From the NCBI RefSeq assembly GCF_002043005.1, contig NZ_CP020330.1, positions 3,676,001-3,740,000 of the forward strand: DNA of 64,000 bases, given 5' to 3'. Positions 20,087 to 29,230 of the stretch are shown in pieces. The position numbers and the translations under genes are program-made. A model generated the notes under the pieces. The model was not told where the DNA came from. It saw nothing but the letters and a program-made list of their open reading frames with translations, and did not search any database. Each line of letters opens with the position of its first letter. Within the stretch, counting starts at the first letter, position 1. This DNA is from Martelella mediterranea DSM 17316. GTDB lineage: Bacteria > Pseudomonadota > Alphaproteobacteria > Rhizobiales > Rhizobiaceae.

Positions 20087-22072
20087 TTATCCGCCCGCTC
20101 CGGACTTTCCGCCGCGTCCCGACATCAGGCCGAAACCGTCGATCTCGGCCTCCTGGTTGTCGATGCGGGCAATTTCGTTCTGAACCGAAACCAGCGCCGG
20201 CATCAGTTCGGCCAGCAGATCCGCATTGCCCTCCTCCGTCGCCTCCGCGATCTCGCGTTCCAGCTCGCTCTTGTGGCGGGCCAGCGAGCGGGCGCGGTTA
20301 TGCAGCGCCAGCGCCTGATGGTAGACCTCGCGGACATCCTCAAGCGCGGCGTCGGGCCCGGCGATCCAGTGGACATTGCGGCCGACATGGGCGGCGATCT
20401 GATCGACAAGGCCGGCAAAACCCGCCTCCTCCAGCCGCTGCCGCAGCTTTTCCCGCCCCATGTCGGGGCGCGAGGCTTCGGCCAGAAAGGCCGGCCAGAA
20501 CGCGCGCATCTCCGCTGCCTCGAAGGAAAGCGTCGACACGCTGTCGAAATCCTCGCGCACCAGTTCGGGATGCGAGATCAGGCAGAACACGAGCTGGCAT
20601 TCGCGAAAGGTGAGATTGCTGGTAACCGGGCGCAGGCTCGCAAGCGGCGAGCGCGACAGGCGTTCGGACGCCGAGAGAAGGCCGTTGCCGCGCGGCGCGT
20701 TGAACCGCCCGCCCCCCTTGGTGGACCCGGAAAAACTGCCCCTGCCGCCGGCAAAATTCCCGCCGCCGCGCGACGGGCCCCGAAACCGCTGATAAAGCCG
20801 GTTGCGGAAATCTTGCTGGTAATGTCGGCGCACGCTTTCGTCCGCAATCGTCGCCACCAGCGCGTTGACCCGCGCCTCGATCGCCGCCCGCCGCTCCGGC
20901 GTCTCGCCGGCCTCCGGGCTGCCTGCCTCGCGCTCGAACACGGTGTCGGCCAGCGGACGGGCCTGGGCGATCACGGCGTCAAACGCCTGGCGTCCGCCCT
21001 CGCGCACCAGATCGTCGGGGTCCTTGCCGCCGGGAAGCAGCGCGAATTTCAGCGAATGGCCAGGTTTGAGCATCGGCAGCGCCAGGCCGGCGGCGCGCTC
21101 CGCGGCGCGGATGCCGGCGCCATCGCCGTCAAAGCACAGCACCGGCTCGCTGGTCATCCGCCAGATCAGTTGCAACTGGTTTTCGGTCAAGGCCGTGCCG
21201 AGAGGCGCGACGGCGTTTTCGATACCGGCCTGATGGAGCGCGATCACATCCATATAGCCTTCAACGGCGATGATCGTCTTTGCCCCCTCCGCGCCGGAAA
21301 GCGCGCGGCGGGCGCGGGCGAAATTGAACAGAACATTGCCCTTGTGAAACAGCTCTGTTTCGTTGGAATTGAGATATTTCGCCGGCGCATCCGGGCGCAT
21401 CGCCCGGCCGCCAAAGGCGATCACCTGCTCGCGCGATGACAGGATCGGAAACATGATCCGGTCGCGGAAACGGTCATAGGAAACGGCGATATCCGGCCCG
21501 TGGACCACCAGCCCGCAGGCCTCGATCTCCTGCTTCTCGACGCCCTTCGAGGCCAGAAATTCCTTCAGCGCATTGCGGCTTTCCGGCGCGTAGCCGAGCC
21601 GGAACGTGTCGATCGTGCGCGCCGAAAGGCCGCGTTCGCGCAGGTAAGCCCGCGCCTTTGCCCCTGCCCCGGTCTGAAGCTGATCCTGAAAGAAGCTTGC
21701 GGCAAGCTCCATGACGTCGACCAGGGTGCGGCGCTTTTCCTCGCGCCGCTCGGCCTGCGGGTCGCGTTCCGGCATCGCAACGCCCGCCATATCGGCGACG
21801 CGCTGCACGGCTTCGGGAAAGCTCATGCCATCGAGATCGGTGAGGAAACGGAAATGATCGCCGGAAACCCCGCAGCCGAAACAGTGGTAGCGGCCCTTGC
21901 GGTCCTCGCAGTGAAAGCTCGGGGATTTTTCGCCGTGAAACGGGCAGCAGGCCCAGTAGTCGCCGCGCCCGACATTGGTCTTCTTGCGATCCCACGTGAC
22001 CCGCTGGCCGATCAGCGCCGAGATCGGCACGCGGTCGCGGATTTCATCAAGAAAGGATGGCGGAAAACGCAT
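20087..22072 (-). CDS. dnaG: DNA primase
   Basis: A 661-residue primase that makes RNA primers at the replication fork. The N-terminal CHC2 zinc finger is visible (CCPFHGEKSP and CFGCGVSGD, about residues 42-70), followed by the catalytic core with the TOPRIM motifs VEGYMD and LCFDGDGAG, then a Gly/Arg-rich linker (SRGGGNFAGGRGSFSGS) and a C-terminal helicase-interaction domain. The length is typical of rhizobial DnaG. It lies between the GatB/YqeY gene and rpoD, all on the minus strand. Confidence 0.97.
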   Translation of the reverse strand: MRFPPSFLDEIRDRVPISALIGQRVTWDRKKTNVGRGDYWACCPFHGEKSPSFHCEDRKGRYHCFGCGVSGDHFRFLTDLDGMSFPEAVQRVADMAGVAMPERDPQAERREEKRRTLVDVMELAASFFQDQLQTGAGAKARAYLRERGLSARTIDTFRLGYAPESRNALKEFLASKGVEKQEIEACGLVVHGPDIAVSYDRFRDRIMFPILSSREQVIAFGGRAMRPDAPAKYLNSNETELFHKGNVLFNFARARRALSGAEGAKTIIAVEGYMDVIALHQAGIENAVAPLGTALTENQLQLIWRMTSEPVLCFDGDGAGIRAAERAAGLALPMLKPGHSLKFALLPGGKDPDDLVREGGRQAFDAVIAQARPLADTVFEREAGSPEAGETPERRAAIEARVNALVATIADESVRRHYQQDFRNRLYQRFRGPSRGGGNFAGGRGSFSGSTKGGGRFNAPRGNGLLSASERLSRSPLASLRPVTSNLTFRECQLVFCLISHPELVREDFDSVSTLSFEAAEMRAFWPAFLAEASRPDMGREKLRQRLEEAGFAGLVDQIAAHVGRNVHWIAGPDAALEDVREVYHQALALHNRARSLARHKSELEREIAEATEEGNADLLAELMPALVSVQNEIARIDNQEAEIDGFGLMSGRGGKSGAGG

Positions 22073-22193
22073 GAGGTCCTCGGGTGTGCCGGCAGGCCTG
22101 ACAGCCTACAGGCCCCGCAACGGTTTAGCGGGCGCGGGGCGGGTTATCCCCCATATCCACTGCTGATATCCACAGCGGTCCGGCAACGGAATG

Positions 22194-22646
22194 CTATTTC
22201 AGCATGTCCTTGACCACGCCGGAGGCCTTGGAGAAGTCCATCTGACCGGAATAGCGGTCCTTCAGCGTTTCGATGCACCTGCCCATGTCGCGCAGACCCT
22301 GCGCGCCGGTCTCCTCGACCACGGAGGCGCAGACTTCGCGGATCTTGTCCTCGGGCAACTGGGCGGGCAGGAATTCGCGAATCACCGCCATTTCCTGACG
22401 TTCCTGTGCAGCGAGGTCGGGCCGGCCCTTCTCTTCGTAGAGGCGGGAGGATTCCTTGCGCTGTTTCAGCATCTGGAACAGAATCCCGGCGATATCGTCA
22501 TCGCTGACGGGGTCCTTGCCGTTGGCACGATGAGCCAGGTCGCGGTCCTTGATGGCCGCGTGAACCAGTCTCAATGTGCAGAAGCGTACCGGATCTTCCT
22601 CTTTCGAAGCGTCTTTTTGTGCAAGTGCGAGTTTATCGCGCAACAT
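22194..22646 (-). CDS. GatB/YqeY domain protein
   Basis: A 150-residue YqeY-family protein, related to the tail domain of the GatB amidotransferase subunit that contacts tRNA. The whole length fits the family: RDKLALAQKDASKEEDPVRFCTLRLVHAAIKD at the start, the KQRKESSRLYEEKGRPDLAAQERQE helix and the C-terminal FSKASGVVKDMLK. AGGAG lies 7 bases before the ATG. The function is not established; proximity to dnaG and carA is common in alphaproteobacteria. It is divergent from carA. Confidence 0.88.
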   Translation of the reverse strand: MLRDKLALAQKDASKEEDPVRFCTLRLVHAAIKDRDLAHRANGKDPVSDDDIAGILFQMLKQRKESSRLYEEKGRPDLAAQERQEMAVIREFLPAQLPEDKIREVCASVVEETGAQGLRDMGRCIETLKDRYSGQMDFSKASGVVKDMLK

Positions 22647-22958
22647 TCATTCACTCCTGGCAACGCCATCTTCAAGGTACCGCATCGACACATGCCGAAT
22701 GGCGGCGGCGTTTACCGAATACCGGGGCTGCGATCAAATCAAATCTTCGGGCGCGTCATTTATTTTGAGCAGATGCCACAAGTCTGCCTTAAGAGCAATT
22801 GACCCGCAAGCGCGGTTTCTCTATTTTCCCGCAACCGCATCAAAAAGTGGCCTACCCGAACGCAGCTTGCCCGCGAACCCTTTGGCTCGGGCTCATATAT
22901 AGGATCGGGACAGGGCCCGTTCAATCGGCCCCGGGCCGGCGACTAGCAAGGAATGATC
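22647..22958. other. divergent promoter region between yqeY-like gene and carA
   Basis: About 310 bases with no gene. It contains the predicted carA promoter (22799-22827) and must also carry the promoter of the minus-strand gene. The carA leader of about 125 bases shows no clear attenuator hairpin. Confidence 0.45.
22799..22827 (+). promoter_or_regulatory. carA promoter
   Basis: TTGACC (22799-22804) and TATTTT (22822-22827) are 17 bases apart, a good sigma-70 match. The start would be near 22834, leaving an untranslated leader of about 125 bases. Confidence 0.55.
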
Positions 22959-24161
22959 ATGACTGCCCCATGGACACAGGAAACGCCGACGGCCGCGCTG
23001 GTTCTGGCCGACGGCACGGTAATCTACGGCAAGGGCGTCGGCGCCACAGGCAGCGTCGAGGCAGAGGTCTGCTTCAACACCGCGCTGACCGGCTATCAGG
23101 AAATCCTGACCGACCCGTCCTATCTCGGACAGATCGTCACCTTCACCTTTCCGCATATCGGCAATATCGGCGCCAATGGCGAGGATATCGAGGATCTGGT
23201 GCCCGCCGCCCGCCGCGGCGCGGTCGGCGCGATCTTCAGGGCCGATATCACCGCGCCCTCCAACTACCGCTCCAGCGAAGACCTCGACACCTGGCTGAAG
23301 AAGCGCGGCATCATCGGCCTTTCCGGCATCGACACCCGCGCGCTGACCGCCTGGATCCGCGAGCATGGCGCGCCCAATGCCGTGATCGCCCACGAGCCGT
23401 CCGGCAAGTTCGATCTCGACGCGCTGAAGGCCAAGGCGAAGGCGTGGGGCGGACTGGAAGGTCTCGACCTCGCCATCGAAGCCACGTCCGGCCAGTCGTC
23501 GAAATGGGACGAGAAGCCGTGGGTCTGGAACGAAGGCTATGACACGCTCGCCGAAGCTGACGCCCGCTATCACATCGTCTGCGTCGACTACGGCGTGAAG
23601 CGCAACATCCTGCGCCTGTTCGCCGGTCTCGACTGCAAGGTCACGGTCGTGCCGGCCAAGACCTCGGCGGAACAGATTCTGGCGCTTTCGCCCGATGGCG
23701 TGTTCCTGTCGAATGGCCCGGGCGATCCGGCCGCGACCGGAGAATATGCCGTGCCGGTGATTCGCGCGCTGATCGACAGCGGCCTGCCGATTTTCGGCAT
23801 TTGCCTCGGCCACCAGATCCTCGCGATCGCGCTCGGCGGTAAGACCACAAAGATGCATCAGGGCCATCACGGCGCCAACCATCCGGTGAAGGACTACACC
23901 ACCGGCAAGGTCGAGATCGTGTCGATGAACCACGGTTTCGCGGTCGATTCGGCCTCGCTGCCGGAGGGCGTCGCGGAAACCCATGTGTCGCTGTTCGACG
24001 GCTCCAATTGCGGCATCGCGCTTGCCGGCAAGCCGGTCTTCTCCGTCCAGCATCACCCGGAGGCATCGCCCGGTCCGCAGGACAGCCACTACCTCTTCCG
24101 CCGCTTCATCAATCTGGTGCGCGAGAAGAAGGGCGAGGCGCTGCTGGAAGAGCGCGCCTGA
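22959..24161 (+). CDS. carA: carbamoyl-phosphate synthase small subunit
   Basis: A 400-residue glutaminase subunit that feeds ammonia to CarB to make carbamoyl phosphate for arginine and pyrimidines. The N-terminal CPSase domain has [17 protein letters not shown]. The class I glutamine amidotransferase domain carries the catalytic Cys282 in FGICLGHQ and His366/Glu368 in HHPEASPGP. The second ATG (22959) is chosen because AAGGA lies at proper spacing; an ATG two codons upstream overlaps it. carB is not in the window. The region after the stop is taken by a repeat and an IS481 element. Confidence 0.97.
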   Translation: MTAPWTQETPTAALVLADGTVIYGKGVGATGSVEAEVCFNTALTGYQEILTDPSYLGQIVTFTFPHIGNIGANGEDIEDLVPAARRGAVGAIFRADITAPSNYRSSEDLDTWLKKRGIIGLSGIDTRALTAWIREHGAPNAVIAHEPSGKFDLDALKAKAKAWGGLEGLDLAIEATSGQSSKWDEKPWVWNEGYDTLAEADARYHIVCVDYGVKRNILRLFAGLDCKVTVVPAKTSAEQILALSPDGVFLSNGPGDPAATGEYAVPVIRALIDSGLPIFGICLGHQILAIALGGKTTKMHQGHHGANHPVKDYTTGKVEIVSMNHGFAVDSASLPEGVAETHVSLFDGSNCGIALAGKPVFSVQHHPEASPGPQDSHYLFRRFINLVREKKGEALLEERA

Positions 24162-24245
24162 GCACTATCGGGCCCTAGCGGCCCCTCGGCGTCCGCTTCC
24201 GTTTCGCGGGCGCCATCCCCTCTCCGGGGTCACCCTCGGGTCAAG

Positions 24246-25496
24246 TGTAAAGCCCGGAGACATCCCTGACAGGTGTTCGGAGACATGCCTGACAGTTATT
24301 CGTCTTTGTTAAGGTCGATGAGGGCGACTTGGTTTGCTGCGAAGAACACGCCATGTTGGCCGTCGGTTTCGAGGGGTCTGATTGCCAGCATTTCCCCTTG
24401 AAAGGCCTTCGGCACACGCCATGCCTTGCCGTTGAATGCGACATAGGCGTTTGTGCTGCTGACGCGCCTGACGATCTCGCCTGGGTCATAGACGGGCTCG
24501 GGAACAGTGGCGGGAAAGCTGCGGGGCGACGGGCTGTAGCGGCTTGCGGGCACGGCCATGGCGATGCCCTGATGCGGCCGATGATGGTTATAGAGGTCGC
24601 GCCAGCGATCAAACGCCCTTTGCGCCTGCCTGAAGTCCGACAATGGCTGGAAGGCGAGAACTTCAGCCTTGAAACTGCGGTGGAAGCGTTCGTTCTTGCC
24701 GCGTCCCTGCGGATGGTAGGGGCGGGCGTGAATGAGTTCTACCCCCAGCTTGAGGAGCCAGACGCGCAAGCGTGTCCAGCCGTGCTGAACGCCGTTCCCC
24801 ACGGGTTGCCATTGTCGGTATAGATCGCCATCGGCAGCCCATGGTGACGAAAGATGCGTTCCAGCCGACTGCGAACCGTCATCCTCCGTTCGTCGGCGCA
24901 GGCCTCAAGTCCGAGGGCAAACCGCGAATGATCATCGAGGACGGTGAGCGGATGACACCAGCCCCCGAGACGAGTTGAAAACGTCCTTTGAAGTCCATCT
25001 GCCATAGCAGGTTTGGCGCTTCGCGCTCGAAACGTCCATAAGCCGGGCCCGCGCCCTCAGGCGTTGTGATCCGCTTGTGTCGAACCAGGATGGCATGGAC
25101 TGTCGAGGCCGCCGGCGGATCGGTCCCCATACGCTCCAGCATCCACGCAATCTTGCGGGCGCCCCAGGCCGGATGCGCATCGCGCACCTCAAGCACCGCC
25201 TGTTCAAGCGCCTGACCGGTGCGCCGCGGGCTCGCGTGCGGCCGCCGCGAGCGATCCTGCACCCCCTCGCCAGCCCTGACACGCTTCAGCCAGACATAGC
25301 CCGTCTGGCGAGAAATCCCGAAGCGCCGGCACAATTGCGAAATATTCGCGCCCTCAAGCGCACAAAGCCGGCAAAACTCCAACCGCTGATCCACCACAGA
25401 CTTCGTCTCCCACCCCATCAAAACCTCCCAGATTGCAATCCGAGAAGTGTCAGGCATGTCTCCGAACATCTGTCAGGTATGTATCAAGGCTGTACA
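24246..25496 (-). mobile_element. IS481-family insertion sequence, decayed
   Basis: About 1,251 bp with imperfect inverted ends: TGTAAAGCC on the left and, read on the other strand, TGTACAGCC on the right, continuing with high similarity for about 50 bases. Both ends carry two subterminal direct repeats built on ACAT-CCTGACAG, about 22 bases apart, likely transposase-binding sites. The symmetric target palindrome makes the exact borders ambiguous by up to 11 bases and no clear direct target duplication is visible. The internal transposase gene is broken, so the copy cannot move by itself. Confidence 0.8.
24296..25418 (-). pseudogene. IS481-family transposase, two frameshifts
   Basis: The three parts of one transposase lie in three frames. 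The N-terminal HTH (LEGANISQLCRRFGISRQTGY) and first catalytic Asp (LLWQMDFKG) run to about 24965. After a frameshift the second part has CHPLTVLDDHSRFALGLEAC and the second Asp (YTDNGNPWG). After another frameshift near 24800 the third part has VWLLKLGVELIHARPYHPQ and the catalytic Glu (GKNERFHR). All DDE residues survive, so the shifts look recent. IS481 elements normally use one uninterrupted gene, so programmed frameshifting is unlikely. Confidence 0.85.
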
Positions 25497-25601
25497 CTTG
25501 ACCCGAGGGTCCAGGCGGCTTTTTCCGTGTGGTCTGGATGCTCGCGTCGAGTACGAGCATGACGCACCAGAGGGTAGCGGAGCGGCCGCTACGCCATCCC
25601 C

Positions 25602-26210
25602 TCAACCGCCGCCCTCCCCGGCGGCCGCGGCAATCTCCGCGCCCTTGCGGTGGCCATAGCGCAGGCTCCACGAGATCATCAGCGCGAAAACCACGATCCA
25701 CATCGCCTCCGAGACCACCAGGAATATATCAACCGGCAGCAGCGGAATAAGCAACGCGCGCGCCGTCGCCTCGCAGATCAGCACGACCGCCCAGGCGATC
25801 GTCATCCGGCGCATCAGCGCCCGGTAGGGCGGCGAGACCGCCCAGAGTCGGTTGCCGTCCTCGCGCTCCTCCCCGCCCTTTTCGGTCGCGAAGTAGAATA
25901 CCAGCGGCCGCGGCATCAGGAGCGAGCCGGCGAATACCAGGCCGATGAAGCCGGTTATCAGCGAATTTTTCAGAAGCGCCAGATAGGCGCTGTTGAAATA
26001 GAGGCTGCCGACGAGCGAGGCGAGCGTCGCCGCAAGCGTGATCACGCTGACCGGAGCGAGCCTGCGGTTTCTGACATAGGTGATCAGGATCACCGCGATC
26101 GGGAAGATAGAGCCGATCGCCAGCGCGTGGACGGTGGACAGGCCAAAATGGCGGGCGATCAGAAACGCCACATAGGGCAGGACCGCGCCGAAGATGATGT
26201 CGTTTCGCAT
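25602..26210 (-). CDS. VC0807-family integral membrane protein
   Basis: A 202-residue protein with about six hydrophobic segments. GLSTVHALAIGSIFPIAVILITYVRNRRL, LLKNSLITGFIGLVFAGSLLMPRPLVFYFA and a charged central loop (EKGGEEREDGNRLW) match the VC0807 family, whose function is unknown. GGGAG lies 5 bases before the ATG. It starts 27 bases after the ChaA-like gene on the same strand, so the two are probably one operon. The short C-terminal tail is Ala/Gly-rich. Confidence 0.75.
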   Translation of the reverse strand: MRNDIIFGAVLPYVAFLIARHFGLSTVHALAIGSIFPIAVILITYVRNRRLAPVSVITLAATLASLVGSLYFNSAYLALLKNSLITGFIGLVFAGSLLMPRPLVFYFATEKGGEEREDGNRLWAVSPPYRALMRRMTIAWAVVLICEATARALLIPLLPVDIFLVVSEAMWIVVFALMISWSLRYGHRKGAEIAAAAGEGGG

Positions 26211-26237
26211 GCCCTCTCCCGCCTTCCCCCGCAGGGT

Positions 26238-27359
26238 CTAGAAATCGCCGTCGAAGATCAAGATAACGTAAGCGAAGAATACCGCCAGATGCACCACGCC
26301 CTGAAGCGAATTGGTGCGGGTGCCGACGAAGGTGACGATGCTGATGGCGAGCGACAGTGTCAGCACCACAACGCCGGCCGGGGTCAGGCCAAGCTCGATC
26401 GGCAGGCCGACGAAATGTGCGGCGATCAGCACCGCCGGCACCGTCAGCCCGATCGTCGCCAGCGCCGAGCCGAGACATATGTTGACGGCGCGCTGGAGCT
26501 GGTTCTTGCGGGCGGCTTCCAGCGCCGCCAGCGCCTCCGGCGTCAGGATCATGATCGCCACGATGAAGCCGCCAAGCGCCACCGGCGCGCCGACCTGGGC
26601 AATGCCGAAATCGACATAGACGGCGAGCTTCTTCGACATCAGCACCAGCGGCAGCAGGGCCAGCAGCAGGCCCGCAGCATGAAAGCCCGCGCTTTTCGGG
26701 CGGAGATGATGGTGATGCGCATCCGGCTCCTCGTCGCCATGGCGCGGCTGCTGGAAGCTGACGGGGTTCTGCACCGTCTGAAACAGCAGGAAGATGCCGT
26801 AAAGCACCAGGGAGATCACGATCTGAAACACGGTCTGAAGCGTCGACAGCCCACCACCCGGCGCCGACGAGGTGAAGCTCGGCAGGATCAGGCTGGTGAT
26901 CGCCACCGGCAGAAGCACGATCAGATAGGCATTGGCGCCGGAGAGGTTGAACACCTGCAGGCCGTGCCGCAGCCCGCCGATCAGGAGGCTGAGCCCCACA
27001 AGGCCGTTCAGCACGATCATCAGCACCGAAAACATGGTGTCGCGCGCAAGCGTCGGCACGTTGTCCCCGGTCAGCATCACAGCCGTGATCAGCGCCACCT
27101 CGATGCCGATCACCGAAAGCGTCAGGATCAGCGTGCCAAGCGGCTCCCCGAAGATCGCCGCCAGACATTCGGCGTGATGCACCACCCGGAACACCGCCAT
27201 CAGCATGACCACGAAGATCACGGCAAGCACAGCGAACGAGGCCATCGTCCCAAGATAGTCGGGCTTCAATGAATTGCCCGCGAAGGTAAACAGCAGGAAC
27301 GCGCACCAGATCAGCACAATCGGCCATTCGCGCCAGAGTGCATTCTTGTCTGATGTCAC
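26238..27359 (-). CDS. ChaA-like cation:proton antiporter, paralogue 2
   Basis: A 373-residue CaCA membrane protein. It keeps the repeated ion-path motifs in altered form: GEPLGTLILTLSVIGIEVALI in the first half and LTPEALAALEAARKNQLQ...NICLGSALAT in the second. The loop between the halves contains a histidine cluster (EPDAHHHHLRPK) not found in the paralogue at 7.5 kb, possibly a metal-sensing segment. GTG start with GAGG about 8 bases upstream. It transports Ca2+, Na+ or K+ in exchange for protons by family analogy. It leads a two-gene operon with the VC0807 protein. Confidence 0.83.
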   Translation of the reverse strand: MTSDKNALWREWPIVLIWCAFLLFTFAGNSLKPDYLGTMASFAVLAVIFVVMLMAVFRVVHHAECLAAIFGEPLGTLILTLSVIGIEVALITAVMLTGDNVPTLARDTMFSVLMIVLNGLVGLSLLIGGLRHGLQVFNLSGANAYLIVLLPVAITSLILPSFTSSAPGGGLSTLQTVFQIVISLVLYGIFLLFQTVQNPVSFQQPRHGDEEPDAHHHHLRPKSAGFHAAGLLLALLPLVLMSKKLAVYVDFGIAQVGAPVALGGFIVAIMILTPEALAALEAARKNQLQRAVNICLGSALATIGLTVPAVLIAAHFVGLPIELGLTPAGVVVLTLSLAISIVTFVGTRTNSLQGVVHLAVFFAYVILIFDGDF

Positions 27360-27670
27360 GGATGAGCCTCGCAGGTGATGGATTGCGCCGGAAACGCGGC
27401 GAGATCAATTCACCATTTTAAGCCTGTGCGCGCAAGGGCGGACGATGAGGCAACCGCCCGTAAAATGTCCTCAAAGCGTCCCCTGCCCGGCCCCTCGGCG
27501 GGTCGGAGTGCCCCTCAGGCAAGACGCCGAACCGAGTGCCACAACCAGCCCTTTTGCATTTTCTCTAAATAAATCATGTAAAAATATATGTATAAACCGA
27601 AATAAAATCAACTTTACCGAATTTAATATTTAATATATACGAATATTTAGGGGAAATATACTACAGGTAA
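27360..27670. other. AT-rich intergenic region before the sialidase-like gene
   Basis: About 310 bases without a gene. The last 110 bases (27560-27670) are strongly AT-rich, unlike the rest of the window. They contain many TATA-like segments, so the promoter of the next gene cannot be singled out. The composition suggests acquired DNA. Confidence 0.5.
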
Positions 27671-29215
27671 ATGATCATGAGGGAAAATACGAAATTAGTA
27701 TTTATTGACAATGATAATCATGATTTCTGGGCGTCCGGAAATCACGGCAGCAGCATATCGTTCCTCGGTGAAAAATTACTTGTATCCTGGTCCCACAAGC
27801 ATGCGCGTGACGGCCAATCCTCCGCCATCTATGCTTCATCGGCGGACCCCGTGGACTATGCCTGGCGACCGCTGGCGAAAATCGCGGACAATGGCGAAGG
27901 CGGCGCTGTTTCCAAATATCCGGCCACCAACCCGGTGTTTCATTGCGATGCCGGGAAGATGCGCCTGTTCTGGCAGATGACCAGTGACGGAACCCAGGCA
28001 AGCGCCCAGCTTCGCATGCGCGCCGGAAACATGTCCGATGCCTTCGACAGCATTCATTCGGTGGGATGGACCACGCCGGTCGATGGCGACCCTTTGACGA
28101 CATCGGTGAGCGGCGATGATTTCCTCAATGCCGCCGCAGCACTCTATCCCAACGCCTGGCCGCTTCTGAACGGCGCGTTCGAGCCGAAAAAGAGTTTCGA
28201 GAAAGCGCCGTCGTTCAGCTCCGAGAAGGGACACAATCTGGCAGCGCCGGACGTGGATGCCGCCGCAATCGACGCGATGATCGATGCACTGTTCGCCAGG
28301 ATAAGGGAATTCGACAACACCTATCTCAAGGACGTCAAGCAGCAATTGCTGGAGAACAGGCCGGCGCTCGGCCCCATACTGGACAGGTTACGCAGGTTTT
28401 CCGACATCCTGCGGTTCTTCGATGCGCTGCACGCGCATATGAGGAGAAACACGCTCATCGTGTTCCTGTACATGGTCTACGACACCTACAACATGGTCGT
28501 CATGCGGCTCACGGTGTTCAACATGTTCAGCCCGGATCGCTATGAACGGGGCTGGCAGACGCGGTCCCAGCCGCAAAAGATCAGGCTGGAAAACGGCGCC
28601 GACCGTCTGCTGCTTCCGGTCCACTCCGACGTCGTCAACCTCTCGGTCGTGCTTTACTCGGACGATGACGGGGCGAACTGGCACTATGCCGAAACGCCGA
28701 TCCTCGGCCGCGGCACCATCGAGCCGAGCATCGTCCAGCGCCCGTCCGGCAAGCTCACGGCCTTTCTGCGCACCAAAGCGCCGGATTTGTATCTCGACCG
28801 CATTGCCGTGAGCGATTCCTGCGATTACGGGATCACCTGGTCTCCGGCCGTGCCGATCCTCAATGCCAGCATCAAAAGCCGAGATTCCGGCATCTCGGCC
28901 CTGTCGTTGAAGTATTCGCGATTCGACCCGTCGCTCGGCCCGTTCGTCGTGGTCTACACGCCCGACGAGGATGGCCGGGACCTGCATCTTTGCGTCGGGT
29001 TCTTCGGCACGACAGCGGGCGGCGGCAACCGGCCGCTCGCCTGGCTCGAACCCGTCTGCCTGGAGCAGGCGGACAAGGACTGCCGGATCGGCGACCCTTC
29101 CGTCACGGAGGGAGACGACGGAACGCTCTATATTTCATGCAGCTACCGCGTTTCCAACGGGGACGGCGTCAGCGAAAAAATCTGCGTGATACAATATGAC
29201 GGCCTCAGAGGCTGA
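27671..29215 (+). CDS. sialidase-fold (BNR/Asp-box) protein with helical insertion
   Basis: A 514-residue protein. Two Asp-boxes are visible, SDDDGANW (330-337) and SCDYGITW (383-390), with the segment TIEPSIVQRPSGKLTAFLRT (349-368) resembling the Glu/Arg region of sialidases. An N-terminal blade carries LLVSWSHKHARDGQSSAIYAS. Residues about 195-290 are a helical insertion that ends in a hydrophobic stretch (LIVFLYMVYDTYNMVVM) and breaks the propeller. There is no signal peptide. Family enzymes hydrolyse terminal glycosidic bonds; activity is unproven here. It stands alone, with AT-rich upstream DNA. An ATG two codons downstream is an alternative start. Confidence 0.65.
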   Translation: MIMRENTKLVFIDNDNHDFWASGNHGSSISFLGEKLLVSWSHKHARDGQSSAIYASSADPVDYAWRPLAKIADNGEGGAVSKYPATNPVFHCDAGKMRLFWQMTSDGTQASAQLRMRAGNMSDAFDSIHSVGWTTPVDGDPLTTSVSGDDFLNAAAALYPNAWPLLNGAFEPKKSFEKAPSFSSEKGHNLAAPDVDAAAIDAMIDALFARIREFDNTYLKDVKQQLLENRPALGPILDRLRRFSDILRFFDALHAHMRRNTLIVFLYMVYDTYNMVVMRLTVFNMFSPDRYERGWQTRSQPQKIRLENGADRLLLPVHSDVVNLSVVLYSDDDGANWHYAETPILGRGTIEPSIVQRPSGKLTAFLRTKAPDLYLDRIAVSDSCDYGITWSPAVPILNASIKSRDSGISALSLKYSRFDPSLGPFVVVYTPDEDGRDLHLCVGFFGTTAGGGNRPLAWLEPVCLEQADKDCRIGDPSVTEGDDGTLYISCSYRVSNGDGVSEKICVIQYDGLRG

Positions 29216-29230
29216 GGCCTGTCCCGCCGA

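Larger units (their letters stand above)
24229..25565. repeat. nested palindromic element split by an insertion sequence
   Basis: The left part GTCACCCTCGGGTCAAG (24229-24245) and the right part CTTGACCCGAGGGTCCAGG (25497-25515) are the two halves of one terminal palindrome. The distal end GGATGCTCG...CGAGCATGACGC lies at 25539-25565. Removing the insertion sequence restores a small element like that at 17421-17536. Confidence 0.7.

Noticed and set aside
25650-27272. 540-codon frame, His/Gln/Arg-rich, antisense to the antiporter pair
   Set aside because: Composition is typical of the complement of membrane-protein codons; both minus-strand genes have good starts and family motifs.
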